Shown here: piece by piece, positions 1-8,250 of the stretch
How positions within the stretch are numbered: the stretch's first letter is position 1
Layout: the number at the start of each line of letters is the position of its first letter
NCBI RefSeq assembly: GCF_947499585.1
Contig: NZ_CANMOO010000002.1
Span: forward strand, 496,001-560,000
Direction of reading: 5' to 3'
Length of the DNA: 64,000 nt
Source of the DNA: an uncultured Allomuricauda sp.
GTDB taxonomy: Bacteria; Bacteroidota; Bacteroidia; Flavobacteriales; Flavobacteriaceae
Translations under genes and position numbers: made by a program
The notes under the pieces: model-generated
Seen by the model: the letters and a program-made list of their open reading frames with translations, nothing else
The model's database searches: none
Told to the model about the DNA's origin: nothing

Positions 1-1073
1 GCTGACGCGTTCATTCCAGTCGCAGAATAATATACGCCGCTGCCTTCATATTTTTCAATATTATCAATTGGCAAACTACGGTAATTTGCTCCCGTTGCCG
101 CCATAATGGCTTTGGTCTTTATGGTTTTATCATTGGTTGCATGAAGAATAAAATGACTACCTGTATGCTCTATCTTTTCTGCTTTATGAGGAATGGAAAT
201 ATTGCATCCAAATTTCTGAGCCTGTACATAGGCCCTATTGGCCAAATCATTCCCAGAAATCCCTGTAGGAAACCCCAAATAATTTTCAATTTTTGAGCTC
301 TTACCTGCTTGCCCACCTGGCGCTTTACTATCAATTGTGACCACACTTAACCCTTCTGAAGCGGCATAAACACTTCCTGCCAACCCTGCCGGTCCAGCAC
401 CTATTACCAAAAGGTCAAAAACCTTATCCTCAAAATCCATCAAGACTCCCGAGTAACGCGCCAATTGTTCCAGTGAGGGATTTGGACACACCTTAGCCTC
501 GCTATTAATCAGAAAAGGTAAATCTTCTTTAGAAAGATTAAAGTTCTCTAAAAGTTCAAGGGCAGATTCTGATACATCAACATCCAAAAAGTTATACCAG
601 ATATGATTTTTATCCATAAAATCTCTGATAGCATACGTTTCTTTTGAGTTTCCGGAACCTACAAGCTTTATTCCACCGGTAAACTCGGTAAGCACGGTTT
701 CTTGGCGAAGCAAAAATGCATTTAACAATACATCGCTAATATCACTATGTCTTGCTATAGCTTCTTTCAGCTTTTTTGGAGCAATCCGAAGTACACTCGT
801 GTCTTCTTTGGTAATAGCATGAAATTGTGCTCCACGGTTAGAAAGCATCCCACTATCCCCAGTAAATTCATTCTTTTGATGTGTTACGATAACCGCGTTA
901 TCATTATAAGGGTCTTCAATAGAAACCTGACCATCTAAAACCACAAAAAAATCATACTGTAAATCTCCAAGGGTGAATATCTTTGTCTCTGATGGGTGAT
1001 TCTCGACTTCTCCATAGGCCTTTAGAATCGTTATTTGTCTTTGGGTAAGTTCTGGAAAACGGGGATCTTTCAT
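1..1073 (-). CDS. CRP-like plus thioredoxin-reductase-like FAD oxidoreductase, partial
   Basis: The gene runs off the left edge; about 357 N-terminal residues are visible from ATG at 1073. Residues about 10-125 look like a cyclic-nucleotide-binding (CRP-type) beta-roll, 135-215 a thioredoxin-like segment starting LVGSGNSKET, and from 219 the FAD fold begins with DLLVIGAGPAGLAG, followed by the GGQAG stretch of the thioredoxin reductase family. Where true thioredoxin reductases have the redox CATC motif this protein reads SATG (residues 350-353), so it should not be a classical thioredoxin reductase. It starts 3 bases after the stop of the upstream UBP zinc-finger gene, so the two are surely co-transcribed. 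Inference: a flavoprotein oxidoreductase or sensor controlled by a nucleotide or by the partner protein. Substrate unknown. Confidence 0.88.
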   Translation of the reverse strand, partial: MKDPRFPELTQRQITILKAYGEVENHPSETKIFTLGDLQYDFFVVLDGQVSIEDPYNDNAVIVTHQKNEFTGDSGMLSNRGAQFHAITKEDTSVLRIAPKKLKEAIARHSDISDVLLNAFLLRQETVLTEFTGGIKLVGSGNSKETYAIRDFMDKNHIWYNFLDVDVSESALELLENFNLSKEDLPFLINSEAKVCPNPSLEQLARYSGVLMDFEDKVFDLLVIGAGPAGLAGSVYAASEGLSVVTIDSKAPGGQAGKSSKIENYLGFPTGISGNDLANRAYVQAQKFGCNISIPHKAEKIEHTGSHFILHATNDKTIKTKAIMAATGANYRSLPIDNIEKYEGSGVYYSATGMNAS

Positions 1074-1076
1074 TTT

Positions 1077-1352
1077 TTAATATTTAGCGATTGATTCATG
1101 AACGTAACACCACATCCAATTTTCGTTGGGTTCGGCAGAGCTGATTACAGGGTGGTTATGAGAACTGGCATGTTTGCTTGCATGTTTGTTTGGTGAGCTG
1201 TCACAACACAAAGTTGTTCCGCATTCTTGGCAGGTGCGCAAATGCACCCATGTATCACCTGTTTTTACACATTCTTCACATTTGTATTCAGTGGCTTTTT
1301 TTACTTTAGAAATAGCCAATAGATGTTCGCATTTTTTTACACGTAGCCCCAT
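1077..1352 (-). CDS. UBP-type (ubiquitin-binding) zinc finger protein
   Basis: This 91-residue protein consists almost entirely of a zinc finger of the eukaryotic UBP/HDAC6 type. Putative zinc ligands are C8, H10, C25xxC28, C41xxC44, C49 and the His cluster H57/H61/H65/H67. Residues that in eukaryotic members contact the ubiquitin C-terminus have counterparts: W35, R39, and the W79/W81/Y83 group near the end. It is the first gene of a two-gene unit with the CRP/flavoprotein gene 3 bases downstream. No signal peptide is seen, so it is probably cytoplasmic. Known of the family: UBP fingers bind free Gly-Gly C-termini. Which bacterial C-terminus it would bind is unknown. The family call is secure, the function is not. 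Confidence 0.85.
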   Translation of the reverse strand: MGLRVKKCEHLLAISKVKKATEYKCEECVKTGDTWVHLRTCQECGTTLCCDSSPNKHASKHASSHNHPVISSAEPNENWMWCYVHESIAKY

Positions 1353-1442
1353 ATCTTAAAAATACGACAAACTTTACTTTCAAATTTTAAGCTAAAGACA
1401 AATATGAAAGATTTAAGTATTTTTAGTACTTAATCAACTACC

Positions 1443-2444
1443 ATGTACATTAAAAGAAATATTAGTTGGGGTATCATTTTAAGATATGCCTGGAAAAACC
1501 TCATCTTTTTCACCCTCTATGCCGGGATTATTTTTTTTCTATACCATTCCCTAGATTGGAAACATATAGATATTCCTTTTCAACCGCTGTCCGTTATCGG
1601 TATTGCAGTTGCTTTTTATATTGGTTTTAAAAACAGCCAAAGCTATGATCGTTTTTGGGAAGGACGAAAAATATGGGGAGGCATTGTTAATTATTCACGG
1701 ACATGGGGCAATAATGTATTGAGTTTTGTTGAAGATGATAGAAATGCGCAAATCGCATTGATTTATAGACATATCGCATGGATTAATGCACTGCGAATTC
1801 AATTGAGGCAACCAACAAGTTTTTCTATTAAGGAAAACAGGGCGGTTGAACGCTTATTTGATAGGCATGGCGAGCGGAATCCTGTTTGCAATGGAATGGA
1901 CATGTTTTTGTCACCCAAAGAGGTAGACAGTTTGGAAAACAGAAAGAATGTTGCAACCCATCTCATAAAAAAACAAGGTTTGCACTTGAAAAAATTATTG
2001 CAAGAAGGAAAAATAACAGAATTTGATAAGCAAGTCTTTCATAGTAATTTAGAGGAGATGTACAATCTTCAAGGAAAATGTGAACGTATAAAAAACACAC
2101 CTTTCCCAAGACAGTATGCGCATTTCAGCACTTTATTCACTTGGATTTTTATCTTACTACTTCCTTTTGGACTTCTTAATGTTTTTGAAACCCAATTGTT
2201 AGAATTGCAAGTTGGCCATAACTGGTGGTATATCGTCTTAATGATTTTCTTTTCAGTTTTAATCTCATGGATGTTTATTACCATGGATAAGGTTGGAAGC
2301 AATAGTGAAGACCCATTTGAGGGTCGTATTAACGATGTCCCCATGACGGCTTTGTGCAGGACCATAGAAATTGATTTAAGAGATATGCTTGATGAGCAAA
2401 ACCTACCAGAAAAGATAAAACCACAGCACAATATTTTGTATTAA
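1443..2444 (+). CDS. Bestrophin family channel protein
   Basis: This 333-residue membrane protein belongs to the bestrophin/UPF0187 family, whose bacterial members form pentameric ion channels in the inner membrane. An N-terminal hydrophobic segment (about 18-37) is followed by the conserved stretch FYIGFKNSQSYDRFWEGRKIW (about 58-79), central helices, two further hydrophobic segments (about 230-250 and 260-280), and the signature SEDPFEGRINDVPM near 289-302. In eukaryotic homologues the matching acidic segment forms the calcium clasp. The stop codon overlaps the next start by one base (TAATG), so the hydrolase gene that follows is translationally coupled. Ion selectivity cannot be read from the sequence. 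Confidence 0.9.
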   Translation: MYIKRNISWGIILRYAWKNLIFFTLYAGIIFFLYHSLDWKHIDIPFQPLSVIGIAVAFYIGFKNSQSYDRFWEGRKIWGGIVNYSRTWGNNVLSFVEDDRNAQIALIYRHIAWINALRIQLRQPTSFSIKENRAVERLFDRHGERNPVCNGMDMFLSPKEVDSLENRKNVATHLIKKQGLHLKKLLQEGKITEFDKQVFHSNLEEMYNLQGKCERIKNTPFPRQYAHFSTLFTWIFILLLPFGLLNVFETQLLELQVGHNWWYIVLMIFFSVLISWMFITMDKVGSNSEDPFEGRINDVPMTALCRTIEIDLRDMLDEQNLPEKIKPQHNILY

Positions 2445-3403
2445 TGCCTCTAATTTCTTCCTCTTACAAACCTCCTTTCTTTTTTAGAAATGGACATTTT
2501 GCTACCATTTATGCTGGGTTAATTAGAAAAGTGTTTGGGGTTGTTCAAAAGAGAGAAAGAATCAAACTCTCAGATGGGGATTTTTTAGATCTGGACTGGA
2601 GTTTTTCACAGGTGCCTGCCCAAAAACTAGTTATTTTACTCCATGGACTTGAAGGCGATGCACAACGTCCTTATATTACCGGCAGCGCTAAACTCTTTAA
2701 TAAAAATGGATTTGATGCTTGTGCAATCAACTATCGCGGGTGTAGTGGTGAGCCCAATATATTATACAAATCTTATCATTCTGGTGCGACCGAGGATCTT
2801 AATGAAGTTTTAAATCATATTATAAGAACCAGAAATTATTCAGAAATCTATCTAAAAGGTTTCAGTTTAGGCGGAAACTTACTGCTCAAATATTTAGGAG
2901 AAGGAAACCTTGTTCCGAAGGAAATTAAAGCGGCCGTTGCCGTTTCAGTACCGTGTAATTTGTATAAGTCCTGTGAACAATTGTTGACTCCGAAGAATAT
3001 ATTGTATGCCAGGCGGTTTAAAAAACATCTTTTAGCCAAACTTAAACAGAAGCAATATTTGTTCCCTGAACTTATTCCAGATTCTGATATAAAGGCCGTT
3101 AAGACACTTATGGATTTTGATGACATCTATACTAGCAGAGCTCATGGTTTTAAGAATGCCCTGGATTATTATAGAAAATGTAGTTCCCTGCAAGTTTTAT
3201 CAAAAATTACGGTTCCAAGTTTAATTATCAATGCTGCGGACGATTCTTTTTTAGGTGTTGAATGCTATCCTTATTCAGAAGCAGAAAAAAATCCGAACCT
3301 CTCCCTAGAAGTTCCTAAATACGGTGGTCATGTTGGGTTTTGGGGTAAAAGCAATATCACCTATACTGAAAAAAGGGCTTTGGAGTTTTTTACACCAAAC
3401 TAA
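2444..3403 (+). CDS. YheT-type alpha/beta hydrolase
   Basis: This 319-residue protein matches the YheT/ABHD1-3 group of alpha/beta hydrolases. Visible elements are the oxyanion motif LLHGLEGDAQRPY (65-77), the nucleophile elbow GFSLGGN with Ser141, an acid Asp at about 266-267 (NAADDSF), and the catalytic His296 in GGHVGFW. Length is normal for the family. The start codon overlaps the stop of the bestrophin gene, so the two form one transcription unit; this pairing suggests a link to membrane lipids, but that is inference. Members of the group act as esterases or lipases on acyl substrates; the natural substrate here is not known. Confidence 0.88.
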   Translation: MPLISSSYKPPFFFRNGHFATIYAGLIRKVFGVVQKRERIKLSDGDFLDLDWSFSQVPAQKLVILLHGLEGDAQRPYITGSAKLFNKNGFDACAINYRGCSGEPNILYKSYHSGATEDLNEVLNHIIRTRNYSEIYLKGFSLGGNLLLKYLGEGNLVPKEIKAAVAVSVPCNLYKSCEQLLTPKNILYARRFKKHLLAKLKQKQYLFPELIPDSDIKAVKTLMDFDDIYTSRAHGFKNALDYYRKCSSLQVLSKITVPSLIINAADDSFLGVECYPYSEAEKNPNLSLEVPKYGGHVGFWGKSNITYTEKRALEFFTPN

Positions 3404-3518
3404 AATTGGATCCATACTTAATCCAAGGCAGGGATTAACAAAAATGAGAAAAATGTTATACCCTAATTAACTATCTTAGTAGCTGCAAATACAACAAATT
3501 ACAACTGAAATTAATAAG

Positions 3519-3998
3519 ATGAAAAAAATACTCCTTTTATTGGCATTAGGTGCCTTTATAGCAAGCTGCGGCGGAAAAAAAGAAGAAAAAAAGGATGGTT
3601 TTGAAGTAAGCCGTACTAAATCTGAGGACAAAAAAGCACAAGCTAATGAAGGTGTGCCCGTAGATTTGGACAACAAAGGAGTGGGACCGATTAAAAATCT
3701 TGAGTTTCCAGATGATATAGATACAGAAATGGCTGCTCGTGGCGAGGCTAAATTCAACGCCATATGCGTGGCATGCCATATGGTAGACCAGCGTATGATA
3801 GGTCCGGCAATGGAGGGAGTTTATGAACGTAGAAGTCCAGAATGGGTCATGAATATGATATTGAATCCTGATGAGATGTTACGAGAAGACCCTATTGCAA
3901 AAGCACTGTTAAAGGAATACAACAATGCAATTATGCTCAATCAAAACCTTACCGAGGCTGAAGCAAGGGATCTTGCTGAGTATCTGCGCACACTTTAA
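3519..3998 (+). CDS. Cytochrome c lipoprotein
   Basis: This 159-residue protein has a lipoprotein signal peptide with the lipobox IASC at residues 14-17, then a charged, lysine-rich linker and a class I cytochrome c domain. The heme-binding motif is CVACH (83-87); the likely sixth ligand is Met139 in the segment before NQNLTEAEA. It should be a small electron carrier attached to the periplasmic side of a membrane. It is monocistronic in appearance, with more than 80 bases on either side. No adjacent oxidase or dehydrogenase identifies the redox partner. Confidence 0.88.
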   Translation: MKKILLLLALGAFIASCGGKKEEKKDGFEVSRTKSEDKKAQANEGVPVDLDNKGVGPIKNLEFPDDIDTEMAARGEAKFNAICVACHMVDQRMIGPAMEGVYERRSPEWVMNMILNPDEMLREDPIAKALLKEYNNAIMLNQNLTEAEARDLAEYLRTL

Positions 3999-4082
3999 CT
4001 ACAGAGATAACATAGAAAAGTGCTGTTATTCCTTTTAATTGGTAATGACAGGACTTTTTTATGCCTATAATTTTATCAAATC

Positions 4083-4574
4083 ATGATTATTCAATTTAAA
4101 AAATATAGGGATAAGCAAAGCACACTTACTTGTATTAGGTCAGATGGAACGAGAACCTGGGACAAATTACAAGTGGATTTTGAGTTACATGACCTTGCAC
4201 ATTTTGCGATAGAAACTGAGTTGGGCTTTACCAATGCGTTTTACGGATTACTTGCAAAGGGATATAATATCCAAGATTTTTCACTACCCGTGGAACAACG
4301 CCCGCAGGCATTGATTTCCAAAAACCTGCCTGTGGAGTCATTGCAAACCGAGCATATTGCAAATTTATTGTTGATTGATCATTTTCAAAAAAACATAGGT
4401 TCTGATTTTATTGATCAATTAAAAGGGATGTTAAAGGAAGATGGTCTGGCGTTTCCCGAAATCCTAACCCAAGAGCGTTTGGAGAAAATCAATAACAGTT
4501 TTGAGGAACTGATATCAAAATGGAATGCCCTGGAGGAAGAAGGAATGTTAGAGCTTTCTTTTAATCCAATTTAA
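4083..4574 (+). CDS. Conserved-looking cytoplasmic protein of unknown function
   Basis: A 163-residue protein that I do not assign to a family. It has no signal peptide or membrane segment. An early basic segment reaches a HDLAH pattern (residues 36-40) that could be a metal-binding or active-site motif, and the C-terminal third is predicted helical and acidic. Reading frame quality is good, with codon use like the neighbours and no competing ORF. It converges on the minus-strand gene ending at 4582 with only 7 bases between the ends and no obvious hairpin terminator there. Confidence 0.75.
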   Translation: MIIQFKKYRDKQSTLTCIRSDGTRTWDKLQVDFELHDLAHFAIETELGFTNAFYGLLAKGYNIQDFSLPVEQRPQALISKNLPVESLQTEHIANLLLIDHFQKNIGSDFIDQLKGMLKEDGLAFPEILTQERLEKINNSFEELISKWNALEEEGMLELSFNPI

Positions 4575-4581
4575 TATATTA

Positions 4582-5724
4582 CTATTCCTGTAACAGTCTT
4601 GCCATAAATCCCCAATTCATTGCTTGTTTTCGGCCCAAATATGGAGGGTTACCTACCTCATTTTGCCATTCGTCATCAGAGCGAATCCAAAAAACCAGTT
4701 TGTTTTCTCCTTTATTCAATGATAGCTCTATAGTTTGTTCTCTATCTGTTACCCTCATAAAATTATCCATATCTAACTCGCGACCGTAGAAAATAATCTT
4801 ATTATTTAGGGAAATAAGCAATACCTGGGTATAATCATATGCAAGGGTCACTGTTTTGGGAACATCAGAATGAATGGTCGTTTTTGCAAAAGCTGATTCT
4901 TTTGGATGCTCATAGTATTGAGCCATGTTTATAATCCCAGTTTTATCAGCTTCAATACTTTGCCATTTATGGTTTTTTTCAGCATTTTCAATCCATTCAA
5001 AAAATTGTCTTTGAGAACGGATGTTGCCTTGAAGTTGTTCTGAAATTTCCCATTCAGTAATATATTTAAATTCAATTCTCGGCTGCTCGATTGTAAAAGG
5101 TTTTTCAAGCGGCTGTATTTTTGCATTGCTGAAATAAGCTTCCGCAAAACTGGTCTTCAAAAAAATATCGCCACTATCACACTCTTTCTGTAGTAGTTCA
5201 ACTTGCATATTGGGGGTTTCTTTATCTCCAATAAATACCCGCATATTTTTATCAAACACTTCAACTTTAATATGGAACCACTCTTGTGATTTAAATTCTG
5301 CAGATGTTTCATAAGTAGGCTCATTGTACAATTGCCAAGGATGTGATCCATGAAAGACTGGGATATACTGAATCGCATCATCTTTACCTCCTGAAAAAAC
5401 ACGGAAGTACAAAAATTCGTAATCCCATAAATCTTTAGCTCTAAAACCAATACCTGGCATTGCTTTTCCGGCAATATCCATTTCAAGTACAAAGTTTTCA
5501 TATGTATTGGTCTTTAGCTTCACAATTTCATGCCTTCCCAAATGAATTGCCGACTTGCCTTTGTATTCGCTTACTTGTAAATCTAATTCTTGGTTATTTT
5601 CATTATCCACAACTTGCCAATTTTGAGGAGTCAACGGAATACTTTGGGCAAACAGGAATTTACCAGAGATTAGTAAGGCTATAGTCAAGTAAATTTTAAT
5701 TTGAATGGAATTCAGACATGTCAT
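4582..5724 (-). CDS. Secreted protein with concanavalin-like domain
   Basis: This 380-residue protein begins with a signal peptide of about 26 residues ending in FAQ. Residues about 35-210 look like a concanavalin A-like/DUF1080-type beta-sandwich, with FVLEMDI, GIGFRAKD, WEFLY-like and FHIKVEVF strands typical of LamG-like laminae. The C-terminal part (about 230-380) looks like a second beta-rich domain with KLVFWIRSDDEW. Such modules bind or process glycans in the periplasm or at the surface, but no catalytic residues are evident. It is divergently arranged with the membrane regulator-like gene at 5839, which carries a similar C-terminal fold; a functional pairing is inference. Confidence 0.75.
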   Translation of the reverse strand: MTCLNSIQIKIYLTIALLISGKFLFAQSIPLTPQNWQVVDNENNQELDLQVSEYKGKSAIHLGRHEIVKLKTNTYENFVLEMDIAGKAMPGIGFRAKDLWDYEFLYFRVFSGGKDDAIQYIPVFHGSHPWQLYNEPTYETSAEFKSQEWFHIKVEVFDKNMRVFIGDKETPNMQVELLQKECDSGDIFLKTSFAEAYFSNAKIQPLEKPFTIEQPRIEFKYITEWEISEQLQGNIRSQRQFFEWIENAEKNHKWQSIEADKTGIINMAQYYEHPKESAFAKTTIHSDVPKTVTLAYDYTQVLLISLNNKIIFYGRELDMDNFMRVTDREQTIELSLNKGENKLVFWIRSDDEWQNEVGNPPYLGRKQAMNWGFMARLLQE

Positions 5725-5838
5725 AGCTAAAAATTGAAAGGTTTATTTTTATACAATATTGAGCCTTCTTTACATTAGTTACGCAATCAAAAACCGTTTA
5801 TTTATGGCTTATTTTTCGTCCATTTCAAAAACCTCTTT

Positions 5839-7116
5839 ATGCAAGCTATAGAGAGAAATTCAATTTCAGATTGCATCAAAAAAATTGAGCAGCGGTTTTT
5901 TCCAGAGCAATTCTCCTCTGGAAAAAGACTCCGACAGCGGGATTTGGAATATTTAATGGAGTTGATGGAGGAACGTTCTGGCACAAGAATCAGCCTTTCT
6001 ACAATGAAACGGCTATGGAAGAATGAGTTTAATCAAATGCCACACCCAAGTACCTTAAATGCATTGGCTTCGCTAATTGACTATGATGATTGGAACTCTT
6101 TTCTACAAGAACAAAACAAAGTTTTTGGACCAAGGAATAAAACCCCTAAAAAAACCTCATCCCTGGCTATAAAACTTTTGCTTTTTTTGGCTTTTGGGTT
6201 GGTTGTAACAATTATAGCGTTTCAAATTATTTCCATCGATAATAAGCCGATACAAATCCCAGATAGTGTAAAGTTTTCCGCCAATAAAACAGTGACCCAT
6301 AATGTCCCAAATTCTGTCATTTTTTCCTACGACCTACAGGGAGTAGAAGCTGATAGTTTCTTCATCCAACGTTCTTGGAATCCAACCCATAAAAAAGCAA
6401 TTGACCCTGCCAAAAAGAATTTTTCCGAGATCTATTATTATCCCGGTTTTCATTGGGCTCATCTTATTGCTAATGATACGATTATAAGAAAAATTCGGGT
6501 CAATATTCAAACAGATGGTTGGTTTGCCACTGCTAAATCCAATAGATTGGACAACATTCCCTTTTATCCCAATCAATCAAAATTAGTTGATGAAGGAAAT
6601 ATGAGGGTAAAAAACGAAGCCTTTAAGCAATCCCATATAGACCCCAATAAAAATCTCATTGTATCATATTTTAATATCAGAGAGTTCTCTGATTTAAGGT
6701 CAAATAGCTTTGTTTTAGAGACAAAAGTCAGGTTTGATGATATACAGGGGATTGTTTGCCCATATATGGAAGTGAAAATCATAGATGAAAAGGATGCTTC
6801 TTGGTTGGGCATAACGGATAAGGGTTGTGTTAGTAACTTAAATGTAAAGGTGGGTGATACAATATTATCAGGAATGGAAAACGATTTTTCTGCCTTAGGT
6901 ACAAATATGTCCGAATGGCAAACTATACGGTTGGTCAGTTCTAACCAACGCCTCAAGTACTATTTAAATGATGAACTTGCTTTGGATACAGATTTTAAAG
7001 GAGAAAGAGGCAAAATTATGGGGTTGATATTTACATTTACAGGAAAAGGCGCTGTTGATTTTGTGCGCTTAAACAATTTGGAAGGAGAAAAAGTTTACTC
7101 AGAAGACTTCAATTAA
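5839..7116 (+). CDS. Membrane-anchored protein with N-terminal helical domain and extracytoplasmic beta-sandwich
   Basis: 425 residues in three parts. Residues 1-95 form a charged helical domain (RDLEYLMELMEERSG, STMKRLW) that resembles a small DNA-binding or adaptor domain. Residues about 109-131 are one transmembrane helix. Residues 150-425 are extracytoplasmic, with a PKD-like strand pattern then a LamG-like domain ending in a SEDFN motif. The architecture, cytoplasmic helical head plus outside ligand-binding domain, suggests a one-component transmembrane sensor; this is inference and the family was not recognised. It is followed after 11 bases by the secreted protein at 7128, likely the same operon. 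Confidence 0.72.
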   Translation: MQAIERNSISDCIKKIEQRFFPEQFSSGKRLRQRDLEYLMELMEERSGTRISLSTMKRLWKNEFNQMPHPSTLNALASLIDYDDWNSFLQEQNKVFGPRNKTPKKTSSLAIKLLLFLAFGLVVTIIAFQIISIDNKPIQIPDSVKFSANKTVTHNVPNSVIFSYDLQGVEADSFFIQRSWNPTHKKAIDPAKKNFSEIYYYPGFHWAHLIANDTIIRKIRVNIQTDGWFATAKSNRLDNIPFYPNQSKLVDEGNMRVKNEAFKQSHIDPNKNLIVSYFNIREFSDLRSNSFVLETKVRFDDIQGIVCPYMEVKIIDEKDASWLGITDKGCVSNLNVKVGDTILSGMENDFSALGTNMSEWQTIRLVSSNQRLKYYLNDELALDTDFKGERGKIMGLIFTFTGKGAVDFVRLNNLEGEKVYSEDFN

Positions 7117-7127
7117 AAACAAAACAG

Positions 7128-7841
7128 ATGAAAAAGTATATTTTGACAATATTGACTTGTATTCTTTGTTTATCCGTAAAAGCACAAACCTTACTGGGTG
7201 CATGGGAAAATACAAAGTCTACCGCGGATGGCCAACAGCTTAAGAACGTAGTTATCTTTTCTGAAGGACACCAAGTATCCACATGGTTTAATATGGATTC
7301 CGGAGCTTTTATAAGTACCAACGGAGGTGCTTGGTCTATAAATGGCAATACCGTTACCGAAACTGTGGAATTCGATTCTGAAACTCCGAGCCGTGTTGGT
7401 TCCCAGGTCTCTTTTGAGATTGAACTTTCTGAACAGATATTGAAAATAAAAGGGATGGATACAGTTTGGACTCGAATTGATAACAATAGCACAGGTGCCT
7501 TGGCAGGAGCTTGGCTAATGTCAGGTCGCAAGCGTAATGGAGAATTTCAAACCCGTAATGTGGATCAACCACGAAAAACCATGAAAATCCTTTCGGGAAC
7601 CAAATTTCAGTGGATAGCTTATAATACCGAAACCAAACAATTTATGGCAACAGGTGGTGGTACCTATACTACCATTGATGGCAAGTATACAGAGAACATT
7701 GAATTTTTCTCACGGGATAACGCCCGTGTTGGGGCAAGTCTTCAATTTGATTTTGAAGTGAAAGATGGGGATTGGCATCATTCGGGGTTTAGTAGTAAGG
7801 GTGACCCTCTGTACGAAATTTGGAGTCTACGAAATCAATAA
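7128..7841 (+). CDS. Secreted two-repeat beta-barrel-like protein
   Basis: A 237-residue exported protein with a signal peptide ending KAQ at residue 19. The mature part contains two similar halves. Each opens with GAW (LLGAWENTKS near 22 and LAGAWLMSGR near 126), continues through a short strand-rich stretch, has a G-G-x-Y/W strand (NGGAWS, GGGTYTT) and then a TENIEF/TETVEF strand followed by D-x-x-R-VG. This looks like an internal duplication of a lipocalin-like domain of about 100 residues. It lies in a run of small secreted proteins (5839-8838), all on the plus strand. Ligand unknown. Confidence 0.78.
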   Translation: MKKYILTILTCILCLSVKAQTLLGAWENTKSTADGQQLKNVVIFSEGHQVSTWFNMDSGAFISTNGGAWSINGNTVTETVEFDSETPSRVGSQVSFEIELSEQILKIKGMDTVWTRIDNNSTGALAGAWLMSGRKRNGEFQTRNVDQPRKTMKILSGTKFQWIAYNTETKQFMATGGGTYTTIDGKYTENIEFFSRDNARVGASLQFDFEVKDGDWHHSGFSSKGDPLYEIWSLRNQ

Positions 7842-7869
7842 TAGTTATCTTTACTTTTCTTCTAAGACA

Positions 7870-8241
7870 ATGATGAAAATGAAATCCTTATTGATATTCC
7901 TAATTGTTACATGCATTCCTTTTCTTATGTTTTCACAAGAAGACGAACATGCTGAGGCTCATTTTATTGCCCTTTATACTGTGGGTGAAAGTTGGGACAC
8001 AGAGAAGCAACCAGGCGAACAAACTTATTTTAAAGAACATTCCGAGTTTTTATCAAAACTGAGAAAAGAAAAGAAAATCATATTAGGTTCCAGGTATAGC
8101 GATACTGGGATGCTAATTTTGAAAGCAGATAGTTTGGAGGCTGCTAAAAAAATATTGCATCAAGACATCGCTCTTCAAAAAAAACTTTTTAACGTAGTAG
8201 TTTACCCTTTTAATACTTTTTATAAGGGGTGCATTGAATAA
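7870..8241 (+). CDS. Exported YCII-related small protein
   Basis: The start is placed at ATG 7870 (or 7873), because the sequence MMKMKSLLIFLIVTCIPFL then begins a good signal peptide ending FSQ; the longer frame back to 7765 lies inside the upstream gene. The mature part of about 100 residues resembles the YCII/muconolactone-isomerase-like ferredoxin fold, with the pattern HFIALYTVGESW, EHSEFLSKLRKEKKIILGSRY and an alternating beta-alpha tail. Family members are usually cytoplasmic, so the export signal is unusual. It sits 28 bases after the stop of the two-repeat protein and 9 bases before the DinB-like gene, likely one operon. Confidence 0.75.
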   Translation: MMKMKSLLIFLIVTCIPFLMFSQEDEHAEAHFIALYTVGESWDTEKQPGEQTYFKEHSEFLSKLRKEKKIILGSRYSDTGMLILKADSLEAAKKILHQDIALQKKLFNVVVYPFNTFYKGCIE

Positions 8242-8250
8242 TTTTAGTTT

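Noticed and set aside
1..1073. Calling the left-edge gene thioredoxin reductase (trxB)
   Set aside because: The CxxC redox motif is absent and a CRP-like domain is present, so only similarity to the family is claimed.
7765..7869. N-terminal extension of the YCII-like ORF
   Set aside because: It lies inside the upstream gene in another frame, and starting at 7870 gives a clean signal peptide.
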